Of a DNA stretch of 64,000 nt, positions 25,754-34,104 are shown one piece after another. Position 1 is the first letter of the stretch; every line of letters starts with the position of its first letter. Under the pieces are notes generated by a model. The model was not told the DNA's origin, ran no database searches, and saw only the letters and a list, made by a program, of their open reading frames with translations. Position numbers and translations under genes: made by a program. The stretch is from Sinorhizobium sp. 6-70 (lineage in GTDB: Bacteria; Pseudomonadota; Alphaproteobacteria; Rhizobiales; Rhizobiaceae): contig NZ_JASKLS010000002.1 in NCBI RefSeq assembly GCF_030124375.1, forward strand, positions 573,802-637,801. Direction: 5' to 3'.

Positions 25754-26833
25754 ATGGCGAGCGTCGAAATCAGAAATGTAGTCAAGCGCTATGGTGCGCT
25801 GGAAATCGTCCATGGTGTCTCGGCCGAGATCGCCGACGGTGAATTCGTCGCGCTGGTAGGGCCCTCCGGTTGCGGCAAGTCCACGCTTCTGCGCATGATC
25901 GCGGGCCTTGAGGAAATCTCCGACGGAGCGGTCGTGATCGGAGGCGATATCGTCAACGAGGTCGCTCCGAAGGACCGCAACATATCGATGGTCTTTCAAA
26001 ACTATGCGCTCTATCCGCACATGACCGTTGCCGAGAACATGGCCTTCGCGCTTCGCCTCGCCCGACTTCCCAAGGACGAGCAGAAGAAGAAGGTCGGCGA
26101 AGCGGCAACCATGCTCGGTCTTGAGGGTCTGCTCGACCGTTATCCCGGCCAGCTCTCGGGCGGCCAGCGTCAGCGCGTCGCCATGGGGAGGGCCATCGTC
26201 CGCCGCCCCGAGGTTTTCCTTTTTGACGAACCCCTCTCAAATCTCGACGCCAAGCTCAGGGTGCAGATGCGTGCCGAGATCAAAGGTCTGCACCAACGCC
26301 TGCGCACCACCAGCATCTATGTGACGCACGACCAGATCGAAGCGATGACGATGGCCGACCGCATCGTCGTGATGCGCGACGGCAATGTCGAGCAGATCGG
26401 CACGCCACTAGAGCTTTTCGACAATCCCCGCAATCTCTTCGTCGCGAGCTTCATCGGCAGCCCTTCGATGAACTTCATCAAGGGTGAGGTCATCGATGGC
26501 ACGTTCCGAGCTCCCGGCGGCATCGCCATCCCTGTCGGCAATCTGGGTCACAAAGGAACAGCCGTCGCGGGAATAAGGCCCAACAGGCTGCAGATCGGCG
26601 CCACCGGCCCTTCCGCCAAGGTGCTGATCGTGGAGCCGACCGGCGACGAGACACATCTTCTGGTGGAGCTTGGTGGAACGCAACTGGCGATGTTGCTTCG
26701 CGAGCGCATCAGTCTCGCACCCGGCGACCGGATCGGTCTCGCCTTCGCTTCCGCCGATGTCCACTTTTTTGACAGCCAAAGTACCTTGCGGCTTGGCAGG
26801 GGCGACGCGACGACAGGCAGTCTCAAGGCATGA
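25754..26833 (+). CDS. ABC sugar transporter ATP-binding protein (MalK/MsmK type)
   Basis: A 359-residue ATPase. Walker A is GPSGCGKST (Lys42), the signature [14 protein letters not shown], Walker B VFLFDEP, the switch His is in YVTHDQIEA, and a C-terminal TOBE-type domain begins near residue 240. The ATG comes one base after the GH172 stop, with GGGAGG within the end of that gene as ribosome-binding site. It is the last gene of the operon. Confidence 0.95.
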   Translation: MASVEIRNVVKRYGALEIVHGVSAEIADGEFVALVGPSGCGKSTLLRMIAGLEEISDGAVVIGGDIVNEVAPKDRNISMVFQNYALYPHMTVAENMAFALRLARLPKDEQKKKVGEAATMLGLEGLLDRYPGQLSGGQRQRVAMGRAIVRRPEVFLFDEPLSNLDAKLRVQMRAEIKGLHQRLRTTSIYVTHDQIEAMTMADRIVVMRDGNVEQIGTPLELFDNPRNLFVASFIGSPSMNFIKGEVIDGTFRAPGGIAIPVGNLGHKGTAVAGIRPNRLQIGATGPSAKVLIVEPTGDETHLLVELGGTQLAMLLRERISLAPGDRIGLAFASADVHFFDSQSTLRLGRGDATTGSLKA

Positions 26834-26897
26834 GCCGCTTTTCATCAGCGCACTGACGCACCTCCTTCTGCCGACGCCGCGAAGCATACCAGGCGCA

Positions 26898-26927
26898 GGC
26901 GCTTAAAGCGCCGACGCCCGTTCGGGC
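26898..26927 (+). terminator. Tandem hairpins after the GH172-ABC operon, possible terminator
   Basis: Two short stems follow the ATPase stop by 65 bases: GGCGCT/AGCGCC around TAA, and GCCCG/CGGGC around TT. No T-run follows, so termination may be weak or Rho-assisted. Confidence 0.35.
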
Positions 26928-27097
26928 AAAGCTTGAGCGGCTCCTGGGTAACTACCGGTCCGTAACATCGTTTGGAAAGCTCAGTGGCTGCAGGCTGCGG
27001 GAGGAGTGTGCGCCGAGGCAATAAGTAATACTTAGTTTATTTCTTGCTTAATTAGACTTTAGTAGCATAGTCTGGTCTCCTTCGCTTTGGGAGGAGC

Positions 27098-27292
27098 ATG
27101 ATGGTTGAACGCGTTGAAGCCGATAAAATTTCTAAGAAACCTGCTACTAAGGTGTGGAATATTCACGTTTTTTGCCAACGGCAACGCTTGTGCCAAGAGG
27201 AAGAAAAGCGTTTGACCAGCCTCTTTGGCGATTTCGCCACGGCGTCCGAGTTGCTTCACAATGTGAAGCGCGCCCCGAAGTGGCGATATTAG
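27098..27292 (+). CDS. Small hypothetical protein, 64 residues
   Basis: A short soluble protein with natural composition: a charged N terminus (MMVERVEADK), then CQRQRLCQEEEKRLTSLFG and a C-terminal KRAPKWRY. GGGAGGAGC stands directly before tandem ATG codons (27098 and 27101), a strong translation start. The preceding DNA (27020-27065) is conspicuously AT-rich and holds the palindrome TAAGTAATACTTA, so it has its own promoter. I cannot assign a family with confidence; similar short EEEKRL...SELLHN proteins seem to recur in rhizobia (recollection). Confidence 0.6.
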   Translation: MMVERVEADKISKKPATKVWNIHVFCQRQRLCQEEEKRLTSLFGDFATASELLHNVKRAPKWRY

Positions 27293-27554
27293 CCAGCTGG
27301 CGCACCCCATTGAGGTTCCGCACTCCTTTCTGGCGCGGGATCGGTTGCACATGAGCTGCGCACCGAAAAAAGATACCCGGCGCTGGGGCCGGGTCAAATT
27401 ACTTATCTAGAATACAAGTGCAGCAATTACGTCCGGCGATCTCCAGAGACCTATGCCGCGACGCGCGTGAGCCTGTGCGCGATTATCCCGGACGGGGTTT
27501 GCACGTGTTCGCGCGCGCCTCGATCTTCGCGCGGTTTGCGCCGGCCGAGTATGA

Positions 27555-29672
27555 TTATTTTCCGTCCGGGGGTTCCGATTGTTTTGTGGCCGCCTTCAGC
27601 GCGCCTTCCCGCAAGTCCGCCTCATCGGCAAGAATGGCGGCGGCCTCGTGCAGCAAGACGTCCTTTGCGTTCTTGCGGGCATTCTCAAGCGCAATATCAG
27701 CACTCAGGCTGCGCTCATCTGCCTCCAGGCCGTCATCTCCACCAGGATCTTCACCATCGCTTGCTTGCGCTCGAGACTTGAGTCGGTTTTCTCGAGCAGT
27801 CAATTCCCTACGACGTTCGGCTTCATTGAGGGAGACAACCCCTTTCTCGCGCAGGGCCTTCATGTCCGCTATGTCTTTTGACAGGCGTTGGAAATCCGGA
27901 TCGCTCTCAGCCCGTGCATCATGCCGGCTTTGCAGTGTCGGCAGCAACACCCTTACAGCGTCGGCCGGCGCATAGTTCGCGGGCTTGATCTCCGCCCACG
28001 GCAGGGCATTGTCATAACTGGTCTCGCCAAATCTTGTCGGATCAGAAAGTCCCGGCAAGCTGATATCAGGCGTCACGCCACGCAGTTGCGTCGTACCGCC
28101 GCTGATCCGGAAGAACTGGGCAATCGTCACTTTCAGCTCGCCGAATTCGGGTTTGCTGTTGCGAACCACCTGATCAAGATCCACGACGGTCTGAACGGTG
28201 CCTTTACCGAAACTGGGTTCGCCAACGATCACGCCTCGACCGTAATCCTGGATTGCCGCGGCAAAGATCTCCGAAGCCGATGCCGACCCGCGGTTGATTA
28301 GGACACCTACCGGGCCGGTCCAGACAGGCTCTGGAAAATCAGCGCTTCTTATCGCAACCTTGCCGTCGCTATCGCGTTGCTGGACGACCGGGCCATTGCC
28401 GATGAACAGGCCGGTCAAAGCAATCGCCTCGTCCAACGAACCCCCGCCATTGTTGCGCACGTCAATGAGAACGCTGTCGACCTGTTCCTGCTTCAGTTCG
28501 CTGAGAAGCTTTCCAACATCGCGGCTCGCGCTTCTATAGTCCTTGTCTCCTTTCAGCCGCGCTTCAAAATCCTCATAGAATGCCGGCAGAGTAATCACCC
28601 CAATTTTACGCGTGGCTTCGCCCACTTTCACAGAGAGCACGGCCTTCTGGGCTGCCTGCTTTTCTAGGCTGATTTTATCGCGCACCAGGGTGACAACGCG
28701 ATGGGTGGCATCTGCTCCGGCATCCGCCGGCAGGATGTCCAAGCGCACGACGGACCCTTTTTTCCCTCGTATCATTTGCACGACTTCATCAACCCGCGTG
28801 CCGACCACTTCTTTGATCGCCCCATGCCTGCCCTGACCAACGCCGGTAATGCGGTCTCCGACCGAGAGCTTGCCGGACAATTGCGCCGGGCCGCCAGGCA
28901 CGAGCTCACGGATCGTCGTGTAGTCGTCGCGTTCCTGCAGGACCGCGCCGATACCGACCAGCGAAAGCTTCATCGCGATATTGAAATCAGCCGAGGCGGT
29001 CGCGCCGAAGTAGTCCGTGTGCGGGTCGACCGACGTCGTGTAGGCGTTCATGAACGACTGGAAGACGTCATCGCTTTTATACTTGTGAGCTCGCTCCAGA
29101 GCGTTTGCATATCGTTTGTCGAGCGTTTCGCGAATAGCCGCGTCGGCCTTGCCGCCCAGTTTCAACCGCAACCAGTCACTCTTTACGCGCTTGCGCCAAA
29201 GCTCATCGCTCTCGGCTTGCGACTGCGGCCAAGGCGCTTTATCGCGCAGCACGAGATAGTCTTCCTGCGCACCGAAGTCGAAGTCCTCTTTCAGGAGGTT
29301 GCGCGCGTAGTTCATGCGGTCGACAATGCGCTTCCCAAACACGTTGAAGATCGCAAACGGGATCTTCAAGTCCCTCCGTTCGATGGCGTCGTCGATCTCA
29401 CTGCGGTCAGACATGAACCTGTCGATGTCCGCTTGCAGGAAAAGCATGCGGTCCGGATCGAGTGATTTGATGAACCGATCCATGATCCTGGCCGACAAGG
29501 CGTCGTCGAGTGGAACGGGCCTGTAGCTGAAACGCGTGAGAAATTTTGCACTCAACTGAGCGGCTTGTGCCTGTTGCTTCAGCGGCTTCAAAACAGGCGG
29601 CGAGGCGACCTCAGCATATGCCGACTGGACAATTGCAAGGAATGCACCGAGGAAGACGTATGATATGCGCAT
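27555..29672 (-). CDS. prc: Carboxy-terminal (tail-specific) protease Prc
   Basis: A 705-residue periplasmic protease with signal peptide (MRISYVFLGAFLAIVQSAYA). An N-terminal helical domain is followed by a PDZ domain at about 240-330 (LVGIGAVLQERDDYTTIREL) and the S41 catalytic core with Ser465 (RGSASASEIF), Asp476 and Lys490 (FGKGTVQ), matching the spacing of the E. coli enzyme. A C-terminal Prc-specific helical extension completes it. The length and extra domains fit E. coli Prc better than the ~440-residue CtpA usual in alphaproteobacteria. It cleaves proteins from non-polar C termini and affects cell-envelope turnover. It stands alone, with no NlpI-like adaptor nearby. Confidence 0.92.
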   Translation of the reverse strand: MRISYVFLGAFLAIVQSAYAEVASPPVLKPLKQQAQAAQLSAKFLTRFSYRPVPLDDALSARIMDRFIKSLDPDRMLFLQADIDRFMSDRSEIDDAIERRDLKIPFAIFNVFGKRIVDRMNYARNLLKEDFDFGAQEDYLVLRDKAPWPQSQAESDELWRKRVKSDWLRLKLGGKADAAIRETLDKRYANALERAHKYKSDDVFQSFMNAYTTSVDPHTDYFGATASADFNIAMKLSLVGIGAVLQERDDYTTIRELVPGGPAQLSGKLSVGDRITGVGQGRHGAIKEVVGTRVDEVVQMIRGKKGSVVRLDILPADAGADATHRVVTLVRDKISLEKQAAQKAVLSVKVGEATRKIGVITLPAFYEDFEARLKGDKDYRSASRDVGKLLSELKQEQVDSVLIDVRNNGGGSLDEAIALTGLFIGNGPVVQQRDSDGKVAIRSADFPEPVWTGPVGVLINRGSASASEIFAAAIQDYGRGVIVGEPSFGKGTVQTVVDLDQVVRNSKPEFGELKVTIAQFFRISGGTTQLRGVTPDISLPGLSDPTRFGETSYDNALPWAEIKPANYAPADAVRVLLPTLQSRHDARAESDPDFQRLSKDIADMKALREKGVVSLNEAERRRELTARENRLKSRAQASDGEDPGGDDGLEADERSLSADIALENARKNAKDVLLHEAAAILADEADLREGALKAATKQSEPPDGK

Positions 29673-29779
29673 TCAGCGTTGGTCCAATTCTTTAAGGCCG
29701 AGTGTCGATGCACGATCTAGGTGAAGCAATTATGGCTTTTTGGCAACTGGGTGGATCGCAAGGTTGCTGCAAGCCCGCA

Positions 29780-30053
29780 ATATCGTATGCGGCGGCCTCG
29801 TATTTGCATAAGGGATGGATGCCGAAGACCTGAGTCCGCCGGCGCCACAATCGAAGCGAAGGCGATGCGACTTCACGAGGCGCGGCTTCTGATGGCGCGC
29901 CAGAACAAAACCATAGCGGAGGTCGCATTGTCGGTCGGCTATCTCAGTCCCGCGCCGTTCAGCCGCGATTTCAAACGTCATTTTCGCCGCACCGCATCGG
30001 ACGAGGTGAAATGGGCCCGTCAGCATTTGGGAGAGCTGATTTCAGAGGCGTGA
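29780..30053 (+). pseudogene. AraC-family regulator remnant
   Basis: The frame encodes the C-terminal HTH of an AraC regulator: KAMRLHEARLLMARQNKTIA, then EVALSVGYLSPAPFSRDFKR. The part just before it (LSPPAPQSK, expected MSPLQFQK) lies in another frame, and the N-terminal ligand domain and first HTH are missing. The frame from 29721 has no convincing start. A truncated, frameshifted remnant fits best. It converges on the siderophore reductase gene, so it may be a dead regulator. Confidence 0.65.
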
Positions 30054-30123
30054 CACGGCGCGCGCTGTTGTCACGTCGTTTGCCGTTTGTCAGCAGGCTG
30101 CCGTGTTTCTCGACGCGGTCAAG

Positions 30124-31185
30124 CTACGCATTTCTCTCCCAATACCAAGCGACATACATCTTCTTGCGATCATGTTGCCGCGCTTTGAGGAACGTCCGGA
30201 TGGCTCGTATGTCTCCTTTTTCGCACGCAGCCCAGACAAATGTTTCGTCATCGGCGGTTTGTATCGCTGTTTTCGCTTCGGACACGAGGACATTGGCAGC
30301 ACCTTCCGGATAGCTACTCCGATGCAGCCAACGCACGTCAAGCACGCCATCGGTCGGAAGCGGCTGCTCTTCTGCCTGGTCCTCAACCTCGATGATGGCC
30401 CGCATACGCGTTTCAGCCGGAACCTCGGCCGCGATCCGTGCTATGGCCGGCAACGCGCTCTCGTCGCCGATCAGCAAAATGGATCGCTCCGCTGGCAGAC
30501 CGCCTGCGCCTGGCCCGAGAAGTGCCGCCACGTCTCCGGGCTGCGCGTCGCGCGCAAAATCGGCGCCGGGTGTCGATACTCCTGGGGCCGGATGCTGCAA
30601 GAAGTCGACCCACAACTCACCGCGATCGTGATCGACGGCGCGGATGGTATAGACACGAACCACAAGCTCGTTCTCGCCTTCTGGCCAAGCGATGCGGCCA
30701 TCTTCACGAAAGCCGGGCCAGACCGGCGGTTTGCCTTTCGGCGGCACCAGCAGGCGGACATGCATGTCGCCTCCCACAAAAGGCGTGACGTCCGCGCAGG
30801 AAAATATCACGCGGCGCATATGCGGAGTGACATCTTGCGCCGAGACGACTGTCACCTCATGAAGATTCGGCAGCACCGACAAAGACGTCGGTTCCGACCA
30901 GGTCAATTCGAACGGGTGGTCTTCGGCAAAATAGAAAAGATGTTCCGCCAGGATCGTACGGCTCATATGCAGCGTTTCAGGGGTCGGACAGTCGAGATCG
31001 ATCAACAAGCGAGGGTTTTCGAGCCGGATGCGCGCGACACCGACCTTGCTCCGCAGCACAGCCAGGTCGTCAATCCGTTCCACCTCGGCATGTTCGACAA
31101 AATGCTCGCAAATCTCGTCGAGCATGTCGGCAGCACTGCTGGAAACTGCCACGCCGGACAGCTTGAATGAAGGTACCGCGTTCAT
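30124..31185 (-). CDS. Siderophore-interacting protein (FAD-dependent ferric reductase) with N-terminal DUF2218
   Basis: 353 residues. The first ~95 form a DUF2218 domain. The rest is the ViuB/YqjH-type reductase: an FAD-binding barrel (VTPHMRRVIFSC, with RVYTIRAVDHDRGELWVDF) and a C-terminal NAD(P)H-binding-like domain (SILLIGDESALPAIARI, FVWAACEKGDIRAIRTFL). It releases iron from imported ferric siderophore in the cytoplasm. Its ATG overlaps the stop of the ATPase gene (4 bases), making it the last gene of the five-gene uptake operon that starts at the binding protein. Confidence 0.92.
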   Translation of the reverse strand: MNAVPSFKLSGVAVSSSAADMLDEICEHFVEHAEVERIDDLAVLRSKVGVARIRLENPRLLIDLDCPTPETLHMSRTILAEHLFYFAEDHPFELTWSEPTSLSVLPNLHEVTVVSAQDVTPHMRRVIFSCADVTPFVGGDMHVRLLVPPKGKPPVWPGFREDGRIAWPEGENELVVRVYTIRAVDHDRGELWVDFLQHPAPGVSTPGADFARDAQPGDVAALLGPGAGGLPAERSILLIGDESALPAIARIAAEVPAETRMRAIIEVEDQAEEQPLPTDGVLDVRWLHRSSYPEGAANVLVSEAKTAIQTADDETFVWAACEKGDIRAIRTFLKARQHDRKKMYVAWYWERNA

Positions 31186-32024
31186 GCGATCTTCTCCTTT
31201 TGTGACATGTCGCTCATGTCATCGGCGGCTGCCATCCGGTGACGCCCGATCGGCAGCATGATTGGCCGACCCGACGTGGGATCACTGATGATGCGACTGT
31301 CGAGGCCGAAAACATGCCGCACGGTATCTTCGGTAAGCACCTCCGCTGACGTGCCCGAAATGTGCACGCGCCCTTCGGCAATCGCGACCAGATGGTCGGC
31401 ATAGCGGGCTGCAAGGTTGAGATCGTGCAGGACCATGACAACTGTCGTGCCACGCATGCTGTTCAGATCGGTCAGAAGATCGAGCACCTCGATCTGATGG
31501 CTGATGTCGAGAAAGGTCGTCGGCTCGTCGAGCAACAGGATGTCTGTCTGCTGCGCGAGTGCCATGGCGATCCAGACCCGCTGCCGCTGGCCGCCGGACA
31601 GCTCGTCTATCGGCCGATCGGCAAGGTCGAACGTCTTTGTCGCCGCAAGCGCACTGTCGACGGCCTCGTCGTCCTGTCGCGTCCAGCGGGAAAACAGGCT
31701 TTGATGCGGATGCCGCCCCCGGCTGACGAGGTCGGCCACAGTGATGCCTTCCGGCGCGATCGGCGACTGCGGCAGCAGACCCAGCGTCCGGGCGAGGTCT
31801 CGCGAAGGTGTCCGGTGGATGGATTTGCCGTCGAGGAGTACCTGCCCGTCGCTGGGCACGATCAATCGCGAAAGCGTCCGAAGAAACGTGGACTTGCCAC
31901 AGGCGTTGGCGCCGACGATCACGGTGATCTTCCCCGGGGGAACGATGAGGTCGAGCCCATGCAGGATCTCGGTATTGTTATAGCCGGCCGACAGTCCGCT
32001 GGCGACGAGCAGATGATCGGTCAT
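31182..32024 (-). CDS. Ferric-siderophore ABC transporter ATP-binding protein (FepC/FhuC type)
   Basis: A 280-residue ATPase: Walker A GANACGKST (Lys44), Q-loop LGLLPQSPIAP, signature [18 protein letters not shown], Walker B ILLLDEP, switch His in VVMVLHDLNLAA. The LGLLPQ and HDLNLAARYADH sequences are typical of the siderophore/haem/B12 class. It overlaps the upstream permease gene and the downstream reductase gene by four bases each. Confidence 0.95.
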   Translation of the reverse strand: MTDHLLVASGLSAGYNNTEILHGLDLIVPPGKITVIVGANACGKSTFLRTLSRLIVPSDGQVLLDGKSIHRTPSRDLARTLGLLPQSPIAPEGITVADLVSRGRHPHQSLFSRWTRQDDEAVDSALAATKTFDLADRPIDELSGGQRQRVWIAMALAQQTDILLLDEPTTFLDISHQIEVLDLLTDLNSMRGTTVVMVLHDLNLAARYADHLVAIAEGRVHISGTSAEVLTEDTVRHVFGLDSRIISDPTSGRPIMLPIGRHRMAAADDMSDMSQKEKIA

Positions 32025-33061
32025 AACGAGCCTCCGGTCCGGTTGATGCGAACGATCAGGTATATCAGGTAGGGAGCACCAAGCGCGCCGGTTACGACAC
32101 CGACCGGGTAGCGGCCCGGCAGAAAATGCTGCCCGACATAGTCGGCGGCGAGCACGAGAACGGCGCCCGTCAGCGCAGACGGCATCAGCAGCGACCCGTC
32201 GTTTCGAATGATCCGGCCGGCGATCGGCCCCGACAGGAAAGCGACGAAGGCGATCGGTCCCGTTGCTGCGGTCGCCGACGCGATCAGACCGACCGCTGCC
32301 AAAATCACCAGCATCCGGGTTTGCGAGACCCTCGTACCAAGGCCGGCCGCCATATCGTCACCCAAGCGCAATGTCTCGAGATCGCGACCGCGACTGAGCA
32401 GAAGCCCACCGAAAAACAGGAGGGCAAGCAGAAGCGGTAGCGCCTGATCGAGCTGAGCGCCGTTGACGCTGCCAGTCAGCCAGCGCATCGCCTCCTGCAA
32501 ATTCCAGGCGGGCGCCGATTGCAAGATGTAGGCGACGACACTTTGCAGCATGGCGGAAACGCCAATGCCGACAAGGATCAGCCGGGTGCCGGCGATCCCA
32601 TTGCGGAAAGAAAGGCCGTAGACGAGCAGCGCCACACCGAGGCCCGCCACAACAGCGATAACTGAAACCATCGGTCCGTTTATCGCCAGGACGACAATAG
32701 CGAAAACGGCAGCCGCCCCTGCCCCGGAGGTGATCCCGATAATGTCGGGACTGGCGAGCGGATTGCGCAACATGAGCTGAAACGCAACACCGCCCAGTCC
32801 GAAGCACAATCCGGCAAGGATCGACAACGCGGCGCGTGGCAACCTCAGTTGTCCCACATTGAAGGATGCGCCCGGAACCGTTTCGCCGATCAGCACGCGC
32901 AAAACGTCGCCCGGCGGCGTGATGGATTGCCCAACCGACAACGTGACGGCGAAGATCACTGCGACGAGGGTTAGCAACACCGCAAGAATGACAGCGTGCC
33001 TGCGCGCGCGTCTGCGACGTTTTGCGATGACGACATCAATGGTGGCCGAGTGAATTGTCAC
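32021..33061 (-). CDS. FecCD-type ferric-siderophore ABC permease (FepG-like)
   Basis: 346 residues with about ten membrane helices. It keeps the FecCD marks QLRLPRAALSILAGLCFGLG, FQLMLRNPLASPDIIGITSG, and the C-terminal GPIAFVAFLSGPIAGRIIRN and GRYPVGVVTGALGAPYLIYL. The GTG at 33061 overlaps the stop of the preceding permease gene (GTGA) and gives the expected N terminus; the longer open frame upstream is a shadow of that gene. It forms the channel with its sister permease. Confidence 0.93.
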   Translation of the reverse strand: MTIHSATIDVVIAKRRRRARRHAVILAVLLTLVAVIFAVTLSVGQSITPPGDVLRVLIGETVPGASFNVGQLRLPRAALSILAGLCFGLGGVAFQLMLRNPLASPDIIGITSGAGAAAVFAIVVLAINGPMVSVIAVVAGLGVALLVYGLSFRNGIAGTRLILVGIGVSAMLQSVVAYILQSAPAWNLQEAMRWLTGSVNGAQLDQALPLLLALLFFGGLLLSRGRDLETLRLGDDMAAGLGTRVSQTRMLVILAAVGLIASATAATGPIAFVAFLSGPIAGRIIRNDGSLLMPSALTGAVLVLAADYVGQHFLPGRYPVGVVTGALGAPYLIYLIVRINRTGGSL

Positions 33062-34104
33062 AGGTCCCTCACACGCTGGCGCCTGACGATCCAGATGAAG
33101 AATGGCGCACCGATCAGCGCAGTGACGATGCCGACATCGATCTCTGCAGGGCGTGCGACGATGCGTCCGAGAACATCCGCCGCGAGCAGGAGACATGCGC
33201 CGCCAAGCGTCGAAAAGGACAGCAACCACCGATGGTCAACGCCGATCAAAAGGCGGCAGAGATGCGGCACGACCAGCCCGAGGAAACCGATCGGCCCGCA
33301 CACGGCTGTCTTCGCACCGCAGAGAAGGATAGCGCCGAGGGACGCAACGGCACGCGCGGCTGCGACGCTTTCGCCGAGCCCGGTCGCCAGCTCGTCACCG
33401 AGCGCAAGAGAATTGAGCTTTCTGGCGGACAGCAGGCTGATGACATAACCTGCGAGAAGAAACGGCAAGACGGGACGGATTCGCTCGTAAGTCGCGCCGC
33501 CGACACCGCCGACCTGCCAGGAATGAATACCGCCTGCGATATCGCCCCGCGGCAGCACGACGGCGATAACCATGGACGCAAGCGCGACCGACGTCGCCGC
33601 GCCTGCAAGCGCCATTTTCAGAGGCGTTGCGCCGCCTCTCCCCAGCGAACCGATGGCGTAGACGAAGATCGCGGCGCATCCGGCACCCAAAATCGCGACC
33701 CAGATATAGGCATAAACGGATGACATTCCGAACCAGGCGACGCCAACGACGACCGCGAGAGATGCCCCCATGTTGACGCCGAGAATGCCGGGATCCGCAA
33801 GCGGATTACGGGTCACGCCTTGCATGATCGCTCCGGCCAACCCCAAAGCGCCCCCTGCGAGCAGTGCCAGCAAGGTCCGCGGAATGCGCAGCGCGACCGA
33901 TGCCCGACCAATGTTATCCTGCGCACCGCCCAGCGCCGCGGCGATATCGTTCCACCCGACGTTGCGCGTGCCAACGGTAACAGAGGTGACAAGCAAGATC
34001 GCCAGGAGTGCGAAAAGCGCGGCCAGCCAAAGGCTTCGCATTCGGTTGGAACGGGACACGGCCGACCAACGCCCGTCCGATGTCTTGATGATTCCGGCGG
34101 TCAT
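33058..34104 (-). CDS. FecCD-type ferric-siderophore ABC permease (FepD-like)
   Basis: 348 residues, about ten helices. Marks: LRIPRTLLALLAGGALGLAG, IMQGVTRNPLADPGILGVNM, GPIGFLGLVVPHLCRLLIG, and the final EIDVGIVTALIGAPFFIWIV. The ATG at 34104 overlaps the binding-protein stop (ATGA). It is the first of the two permeases in the operon. Confidence 0.94.
   Translation of the reverse strand: MTAGIIKTSDGRWSAVSRSNRMRSLWLAALFALLAILLVTSVTVGTRNVGWNDIAAALGGAQDNIGRASVALRIPRTLLALLAGGALGLAGAIMQGVTRNPLADPGILGVNMGASLAVVVGVAWFGMSSVYAYIWVAILGAGCAAIFVYAIGSLGRGGATPLKMALAGAATSVALASMVIAVVLPRGDIAGGIHSWQVGGVGGATYERIRPVLPFLLAGYVISLLSARKLNSLALGDELATGLGESVAAARAVASLGAILLCGAKTAVCGPIGFLGLVVPHLCRLLIGVDHRWLLSFSTLGGACLLLAADVLGRIVARPAEIDVGIVTALIGAPFFIWIVRRQRVRDL

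Noticed and set aside
30103..31170. 355-codon open frame on the plus strand
   Set aside because: Antisense to the siderophore-interacting protein, which has complete FAD and NAD(P)H-domain motifs and operon overlaps; the plus-strand product looks random.
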